Of a stretch of DNA of 64,000 nucleotides, positions 57,892 through 64,000 are shown piece by piece; the stretch's first letter is position 1; every line of letters starts with the position of its first letter. The stretch comes from CAVTYH01 sp963738835. GTDB lineage: Bacteria; Planctomycetota; Planctomycetia; Pirellulales; JADZDJ01. The notes under the pieces are model-generated. The model did no database searches. It was not told the DNA's origin and saw only the letters and a program-made list of their open reading frames with translations. The position numbers and the translations under genes are program-made. The stretch is taken from positions 434,001-498,000 of the forward strand of contig CAVTYH010000009.1 of assembly GCA_963738835.1 (NCBI GenBank), in the 5' to 3' direction.

Positions 57892-58759
57892 ATGAACACC
57901 CATCAACTCAAACTCGAAATCTGCGACATCGGTCGGCGGATCTACAACAAAGGCTTCGCCGCCGGCAACGACGGCAATATCAGTTACCGCCTATCCGAAA
58001 ACGAAGTGCTGTGTACGCCGACGCTCATCTCCAAGGGGTTTATGAAGCCCGAGGATTTGTGCATTGTCGATATGACGGGCAAGCAACTTTCGGGCAAGCG
58101 GAAACGCAGTAGTGAAATTCTGTTGCATCTGACCATTCTCCGCGAGCGACCCGACGTAAAAAGCGTCGTCCATTGTCATCCGCCGCATGCCACGGCATTT
58201 GCCGTGGCCCGCGAACCAATTCCGCAATGCGTGCTGCCGGAGATCGAAGTGTTTTTGGGCGACGTGCCGATCACGGAGTATGAGACTCCCGGTGGTCAAA
58301 CGTTTGCCGACAGCATATTGCCGTACGTCCACAAGACAAATGTCATCGTATCTGGCGAATCATGGCACGGTCAGCTACGGTGAAACTGTGGAGCGGGCCT
58401 ACTGGTGGACCGAGATTCTCGATGCTTATTGCCGCATTTTGATGATGGCCAGAGACCTCGGAAAAATAAATTACTTTACCGAAGGCGAAACTCGCGAATT
58501 GTTGGATTTGAAACAGAAATGGGGCTTCAAAGACCCGCGGCTCGATCAGATGGAAAATTGCGACATCTGCGCTAATGATATCTTCCGCGATAGTTGGAAA
58601 TCGACCGGCGTCGAGCGTCGTGCCTTTGAGCCTCCTCCGACCATGAAACCAGCCCGGACGCCGTCGACGAATGAATCGACTCTTGCCGCAAGCGGTGTCG
58701 ATCAGGAATCATTGGTGAAGCTGATTACCGATCGCGTGCTGGCGGCTTTGGCGAAATAA
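57892..58759 (+). CDS. Class II (zinc) aldolase with C-terminal encapsulation peptide, one apparent frameshift
   Basis: Related to L-fuculose/L-rhamnulose-1-phosphate aldolases: cleaves the sugar phosphate to dihydroxyacetone phosphate and lactaldehyde, the first compartment reaction. GFAAGNDGNISYRLSENEVL, then zinc ligands in SVVHCHPPHATAF; after one slip near 58355, ANHGTVSYGETVERAYWWTE. After the catalytic domain comes a Pro/Thr/Ser-rich linker (about 245-270). The end VDQESLVKLITDRVLAALAK is an amphipathic helix of the encapsulation-peptide type, here at the C-terminus. Confidence 0.85.
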
Positions 58760-58816
58760 CGAAATAGACAATTGATTTTCAAAAACAGCAGCGCGTCGGA
58801 AGTGGCGCGGCCAAAC

Positions 58817-59805
58817 ATGAAAGTTGCAATTATCGGTGGCGGCGGATTGGTAGGCTCTTGCACGGGGTTCGCTTTGCAAACGGGCCGGGTAGTGCGCGAG
58901 ATTGCCCTCTTGGATGCCAACGCTGAGATGGCGAATGGTCAGGCACTCGATCTGTTGCACGGTTCGGCACTGGTGGCCGATCAGGTGATAACGGCCGGCG
59001 GATACGAACACATTCCGACCAGCGATGTCATCTGCATCACCGCCGGTTTGCGTCGTAAGCCAGATGAAAGCCGGCTCGATTTGATCAATCGCAACGTCGA
59101 CTTGTTTTTGAGCATCCTCGGCGAAGTTGCTAAAGCTGGACCTAAGAAGGACGTGGTTGTTGTCGTCGTCTCGAACCCTGTTGACGTGCTGACTTACTTG
59201 GCATGTAAACGGTTGGGGTTGCCGGCCTCGCAGGTGATTGGTTTGGGGACTCAGTTAGATACACTTCGCTTCCGCAGTTTGATAGCCGCAAAATTAAACG
59301 CGCCGCCAAAACAGGTTTCGGCATTAATTCTTGGCGAACACGGCGACAGCATGGTGCCGATTTGGAGCAGCGCCACCGTGGCGGGTCTGCCGCTTGAACG
59401 ATATCCCGGCTGGTCGATCAACTTGCAGAACGAACTCTTTACGCGCACCAAAGGTTCCGGCGCGGAAGTGATCAAGAAAAAGGAGGCGCGGGTTTCGCCG
59501 TCGGTATCGCGATTCAGGAAGTCATCGAAGCGGTCGCGCTCGATCGCCGGGCGATTCTCCCCGTTTCGACGGTGCAGCACGGCTGTTATGACTTGCGCGA
59601 CGTTGCCATTAGCGTGCCGACCATCGTCGGCCGGACCGGAGGTCTGGGCGTCCATGAAATCGAACTTTGGCCGAAGGAATTGCAAGCACTTCGTCGCAGC
59701 GGGCAAGTACTGCGAGAAACTCTTGATACGGTGCTCAAGCGAGTGGGCGATCAGATGTGCGGCTGCAAAAGCGCCGAAAAGAAAGCTTGTGGCTGCAAGA
59801 ATTGA
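58817..59805 (+). CDS. Lactate/malate-type dehydrogenase with cysteine-rich tail, one apparent frameshift
   Basis: NAD-dependent 2-hydroxyacid dehydrogenase: MKVAIIGGGGLVGSCTGFAL (NAD loop), TAGLRRKPDESRLDLINRNV, VVVVSNPVDVLTYLACKRLG and catalytic His in LGEHGDSMVPIW. One slip near 59487 gives GFAVGIAIQEVIEAVALDRR and ends ELQALRRSGQVLRETLDTVL. The last 16 residues MCGCKSAEKKACGCKN have two CGCK motifs, an unusual metal-binding-like tail. Last gene of the operon; probably acts on lactaldehyde- or pyruvate-level intermediates and cofactor balance. Confidence 0.85.
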
Positions 59806-59866
59806 AAACGATTGGATATGCTACCTATAGCAAGTTAACAGTAGCACCCGGCATGGAGATCTTTCC

Positions 59867-60199
59867 ATGACTGAACTTGAAGCATATCAAGCACTACAAG
59901 ACTTAGTCGGAATATTCTTTTGGTATCCGGGTACGGAGGGATGCTTGGATCCAATTGAACCTCTCGAAGAAATTGACCTGAGCGCATCAGGAATCGGCGA
60001 CGATGGCCTGTGTTATCTGCAATTCTTTCCAAAACTTAGCTGGCTTTGCCTTGAGGAAAATCAGATTTCGGATGCCGGACTTATGCATCTACATGTCATG
60101 AAGCAGCTCAAAGAAGTTGTTCTGACCGACACTAATGTCTCAGCAGCCGGGATCGCAATGCTAAAGGAACACCTGCTAGGCTGTAAAATAACGGTCTGA
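59867..60199 (+). CDS. Small leucine-rich-repeat protein
   Basis: 110 aa with about three ribonuclease-inhibitor-type repeats (LEEIDLSASGIGDDGLCYLQ, KLSWLCLEENQISDAGLMHL, QLKEVVLTDTNVSAAGIAML). No signal peptide. Function unknown; a small relative of the LRR membrane protein at 10.4 kb. AT-rich start and a short leader after the microcompartment operon suggest a separate transcript. Confidence 0.75.
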   Translation: MTELEAYQALQDLVGIFFWYPGTEGCLDPIEPLEEIDLSASGIGDDGLCYLQFFPKLSWLCLEENQISDAGLMHLHVMKQLKEVVLTDTNVSAAGIAMLKEHLLGCKITV

Positions 60200-60205
60200 T
60201 TTCAC

Positions 60206-60868
60206 TCAATCGCCGTGTTCTTGCTCCAGCGCCCGCAGGTACTCGATCGCTTCTTCGACCTCCGGAATTTGCACATTTTTTTGCCTGCCCCCACGATCGC
60301 ATTTCGATAAGATTTCTAATTCGGCGAAGTTTTCATTTTCCTCCAAGCGACGCTGCGCACGAACGCCCAGCCTTCCTTCGGCCAATTGGTTGGCTTCCGT
60401 GTGGTGTTCTATGAACCACGCGGTCCTTTCGGTAATGTAACCGTTTAGCGCCGCCAGCCCGGCGGCGATGTGATCTTTGCGATCGATGGCCTTACCCACA
60501 TCGTGCAACAGCGCCGCCAGCAAGAATTCTTCGTCGTACGGCAATTCGTGGCGGGCCAGATCGAACACTTGCAACGTGTGATTAAGCGCATCTCCTTCAG
60601 GATGGTACTGAGGGTTGAGCTTCACCTGCTCTAGCGCCAACAGCAGCCGGCGGTAATGATCGAACCGATCGCCCCCCGGCGGAGAAGTCAGCGATTGCAC
60701 CAAATTGCGAATTTCATCGTCGCCAGGCAAATCCTCTTCGGGGACCCAGCCGCGCACCATCCGCCGAGCCGCCTTCATTTTAGCGGCGTAATATTCCGAT
60801 TCCTGCCCGGCCCGAATTATCTGTGCCGCATCCCAAGCAATTTGTCGGCGGAGTTTTTCGTTGGGCAT
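60206..60868 (-). CDS. HD-domain phosphohydrolase
   Basis: 220 aa. The HD motif is in FLLAALLHDVGKAIDRKDHI, with the first His in ALNHTLQVFDLARHE and a later His in WFIEHHTEANQL, followed by a distal Asp (LSKCDRGGRQ). Such proteins hydrolyse nucleotides or phosphate esters. Substrate unknown. Convergent with the small LRR gene. Confidence 0.85.
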   Translation of the reverse strand: MPNEKLRRQIAWDAAQIIRAGQESEYYAAKMKAARRMVRGWVPEEDLPGDDEIRNLVQSLTSPPGGDRFDHYRRLLLALEQVKLNPQYHPEGDALNHTLQVFDLARHELPYDEEFLLAALLHDVGKAIDRKDHIAAGLAALNGYITERTAWFIEHHTEANQLAEGRLGVRAQRRLEENENFAELEILSKCDRGGRQKNVQIPEVEEAIEYLRALEQEHGD

Positions 60869-61144
60869 CGATTGTCAATTCAGACGTAACCGGAAGATTG
60901 TGCGAACTGTCACTAAGTCCAAACGCTCAATATACAGCGTGATTTAGCAATTACTGGCGGAGCGGCGAAATAAATTTGACTACCGGCCGTTTATGACACA
61001 GAGTTCAGTAGACTCCTCAAAAACTTATCTGTTCCGGCAGGCCGCCACTCTCGGGCGCTTGGGAAAAATGGCCCGCGGCGACTGCCTGCCACGTGCTTCG
61101 CTCACATTAAATTGAATTCTCTTGTTCTGCGTGGAGGCTTGATC

Positions 61145-62885
61145 ATGCGCGCAACGCCATTCTGCAGGTCCTTGTCAGCGTCGTGGAGCGACCCTGGTAC
61201 TAGCCGCACTTTTTATGGTGGTGATGGCAGGCATGGTGGCCTTCGCGGTGGATTGCGGTTATATGTCGCTCGTCCGCGGTCAATTGCAAGTGGCCGCCGA
61301 TTCCGCTGCCATGGCGGCGACAGGCGTGATGGGTTCCAGTCAGTCGGATCCGGTGGAAGTGGCCCAACAGTTTGCAGGATACCACGTTGCAGGCGGAAAA
61401 AATGTATCGCTAGAGACGACAGATATCCAATACGGCGTTTGGGACTCGTCCAGCCGTAGCTTCACGCCGACTTCACAGATCGGGAACGCACTGCGGATTA
61501 CCGCTCGCGTCGATGCCGCGCATGGCGGGCAAGCGCCGCTATTTTTCGGCCGCGTGTTCGGACTGCAAGGTTTCGACGGCCAGGCGCAGGCCATCGCCAT
61601 GGGCAATAAACGCGATATTTGTTTCGTCGTCGACCTTTCCGGTTCAATGAACGACGACACTGTTACGGGCTATGGCAGCACCGCATCGTACCGCAGTCCA
61701 TCGTACCCGGCGATTTATAGCTCGATGATGGGACAGGTGTATTCCGATTTCAATTTTGGAAGTTATCCAGGGGTAATGAATAAGATTGGCTACACGGTCA
61801 GCGCGACGAGCTGGAGCAACCTGTATTCGAGCAGTGGCCCGTTGACTTCGGCTAGCATTCCCGTGGCCTACCGAATCACGGGTTCAGATAATACAACCGC
61901 ACTGAGGCAAGCCAAGGCTTACAAATATGTTGTAGACAAGGAAATTGCTCTCAACATGCCGAATGCCAAACCGGCGCCTAGCAGCGCGAGTGGCAGCAGT
62001 CTATCGTACTGGACCGACTATATCGATGCCGTCAACAGCAAAAGTGGTCAGATTGGTTACCGCAGCTATGTGACCTGGCTGATGGATCAAGGGCGCGATC
62101 AAACTGGTCCTAAGTCCGGCGCATACGGACAGTTGTCGGTGAATAGCCCGAATTGCAACTATCACAATGAATCGACCCCCGGAGGTACGTTCTCATTCCC
62201 GGCTTCTGAGCAGCCGACGCATTCGGAACGCCGGTCGGTGATCGCCGGCTTGCACGAGATAAAAGTCAAGAACAGCTCGCTGTCTGACGCCAGCCAGAAG
62301 GATTGGATATCGATTGTCACGTTTGACAAAAACACGACTCCCGGAGGCATTACCCCGCTAATCGGACTGACCAGCAATTACGACTCTGCCATGACGGCCT
62401 GCGCCACGATGCAGGCGGTCGGAACAAATGGAAACAGCACCGCCACGGAGACCGGTTTGATTGCGGCCTACAACCTCATCAAGCCACAAAGCCAGGGAGG
62501 CACGGGTCGAGAAGACGCGCAAAAAATCGTCATCCTGCTGACCGATGGTGTGGCCAATTTGAAAACGAGTAGCAGTGCGACCATCGCGAACTACGAATCG
62601 GCCCATCCGAGTTCGAATTATTACGGTGGTTCCAGCAATTACCCCAGCGATGCCGCTCTCATACAAGCCGACTCGATGCGTCTGGCCAAGTGGCAAGTGT
62701 TTGCTATTCCCTTGGGCTTGGCTATCGATTCCGACTTCATGGACCGCATGGCGCGGATGGGCGGCACTGCCGACGACGACGGCCACGCACCTAGCACAAG
62801 CGGCGACCCCTCGACGTACGAAACCGAGATGACGGCCCTGCTGGATAAAGTCATCGACAATCCACAGGTGCATTTGGTGCAGTAA
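61145..62885 (+). CDS. TadG-like pilus-assembly protein with von Willebrand A domain, one apparent frameshift
   Basis: About 580 aa. The N-terminus (after one base is restored near 61150) reads GATLVLAALFMVVMAGMVAF followed by AVDCGYMSLVRGQLQVAADS: one transmembrane helix plus the TadE/G-type pseudopilin-like region. A vWA domain with MIDAS motif FVVDLSGSMNDD lies near residue 155 and continues to IPLGLAIDSDFMDRMAR, interrupted by a Ser/Tyr-rich insert. Probably an envelope protein of a Flp/Tad-type system or a cell-surface adhesin. Confidence 0.75.
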
Positions 62886-62960
62886 ATCGCTGCAGGCACG
62901 GCGAAGAGTCGAAAGGTCCACCGATGGGCGCCGCAAGCGTGTCTGTGGATGTTTCGACTC

Positions 62961-64000
62961 TTTACATTTTGCCTTCGGTCAAATTTTCCGCGTTTTCGAC
63001 CACTTTTGCCGCCTGCTCTTCGACGCGGAAAACACCCAGGCGCAAGCACCACGCCATCGTCAGACCAAGTATGAAGCCCAGGGCAATGTTATTCAGTCCC
63101 AGGCAGTGCCCGCGGTTAGCAGCATGGCGAAGGCATCAGTCCGAGCGGTTTGATCGCGGCAAACCAGCGCCAATTCCATGCCGCTGAATGCGAGCATCAC
63201 GCCGAGAATGCTGGCGGGAAATGCCTTGCACAGCGCCATCAACGATGCGCCAAGCAACACGGCCAATGTTAGCTTAACGCCGCCCAGAAACAGGATCGAG
63301 CCGTTGGTTCGTGCCGAAGCGATACTGTCCCGCTAATCCACCGGCACCGTGGCACATCGGCATTCCGCCGAACCAACAGGCCAACAGATTCATCAAACCC
63401 ACCGACACGGCGACTTTCCGTGGCGCGGCAGAGCGGTCGGGAAACAGATCCGCTGATAACGCGCACACGGCGATGACCGAGTTCAACGTCGTCAAGGGAA
63501 TCTGAGGCAATGCGGCCTTAGGGAACGAACTGATGAAGTCGGCCCAGAATGGTGGAGTCCACTTTGGAAGCGTGAATCCCAGACCGAGGCCGCCGATCAC
63601 CTCGGGATGAGTCCACAAAGCAATTGCCAGGCCGACGCCAAACAGCAATAGCGCCGCCGGAATTTTTCGGGAGAAAAACAGCAGGAAGACCGCTAGCGCC
63701 GACAACAAACCCGTGCAGTAACTATCGGCTGCTAGCCATTGGTGAGTGCCGGCAACCATTTGCATGCCCTTCATCAGGAGCGAAAGTCCCAACGCCAATT
63801 GCAGTCCGCGTACGACGCTGCGCGGTATCACCCGGTTTAGCCAATTAATGAGTCCCGACAATCCCAGAACTAAAATGATGAGACTTACCGATGCACCGGC
63901 AGCAAGAATCTGCGGCACGGTTAGCCCTTCGGTCAGTGCCACCGCCGCGATGGCCTTCATCGGCTGCACGGCCATCGGAATCGGAAAAACGAGGCCCGTA
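62961..64000 (-). CDS. MOT1/SulP-like molybdate or sulfate transporter, 5' part beyond the right edge, two apparent frameshifts
   Basis: A multi-span membrane protein. TGLVFPIPMAVQPMKAIAAV with ALTEGLTVPQILAAGA is the MFS_MOT1 signature. Further helices are SLIILVLGLSGLINWL, LLSALAVFLLFFSRKIPAAL and NLLACWFGGMPMCHGAGGLA followed by GQYRFG. After slips near 63315 and 63115 it ends LGLTMAWCLRLGVFRVEEQA then NLTEGKM and TAA at 62961. Family members carry molybdate or sulfate across the inner membrane. The start lies beyond 64000. Confidence 0.82.

Overview
The window looks like a piece of a Planctomycetes chromosome, most likely from the Pirellulales. The evidence is a PVM-type (Planctomycetes-Verrucomicrobia) bacterial microcompartment operon, two DUF1080 proteins, leucine-rich-repeat proteins, a PEP-CTERM/dockerin-type surface protein, a DUF1570-like gluzincin, moderately high GC and many dispersed palindromic elements. 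One caveat runs through the annotation. More than twenty genes, including essential ones (dnaK, ispG, tpiA, ileS, argJ, yicC), are broken by single-base insertions or deletions, yet the protein reads through cleanly in the neighbouring frame with all key residues kept. I treat most of these as sequence errors and annotate the reconstructed genes.

Layout. 0-4 kb: clpB (cut by the left edge) and dnaK on the minus strand with a terminator between them. 4-16 kb: pheA, a Rieske ferredoxin, a double GNAT protein, a gluzincin, an outer-membrane protein, ispG, an LRR membrane protein, a DUF4160/DUF2442 pair, an SPFH protein with a yeast-type cytosine deaminase, an M28 peptidase and a methyltransferase. 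16-28 kb: an initiator tRNA, then a signalling block: an Hpt protein, an RpfG-like receiver/HD-GYP protein, a FadL-type porin, a methyltransferase and a ~2000-residue kinase-like/ATPase/histidine-kinase/receiver hybrid whose kinase domain looks catalytically dead. 28.4-30.5 kb: a small chromosomal integron, made of a truncated intI, a candidate promoter, an attI-like junction and two gene cassettes each closed by its own attC. 30.6-43.5 kb: two DUF1080 proteins and a housekeeping run (tpiA, secG, yicC, gmk, rpoZ, coaC, coaB, argC, argJ, a glycosyltransferase, an acidic protein, a TPR protein, purine nucleoside phosphorylase). 43.5-50.7 kb: a PEP-CTERM protein with two aspartic-protease-like DTG motifs, ileS carrying two in-frame palindromic inserts, purN and a GNAT protein.

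51-59.8 kb: the microcompartment operon, in the order DeoR regulator, PduL, two BMC-H hexamers, acetate kinase, BMC-P, CoA-acylating aldehyde dehydrogenase, BMC-P, a protein with a probable encapsulation peptide, BMC-P, class II aldolase and a lactate/malate-type dehydrogenase. By analogy with characterised planctomycete loci, the aldolase splits fuculose- or rhamnulose-1-phosphate. The lactaldehyde is then either oxidised to an acyl-CoA and on via PduL and AckA to acyl-phosphate, acid and ATP, or processed by the dehydrogenase, with the aldehyde held inside the shell. 59.8-64 kb: a small LRR protein, an HD protein, a TadG-like vWA protein and a MOT1-type transporter cut by the right edge.

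The most interesting items are the integron, the compositional and indel break inside the microcompartment operon, the cysteine-rich dehydrogenase tail, the palindromes translated inside IleRS, the predicted pseudokinase sensor and the several families of palindromic repeats. No CRISPR array, insertion sequence or rRNA was seen.
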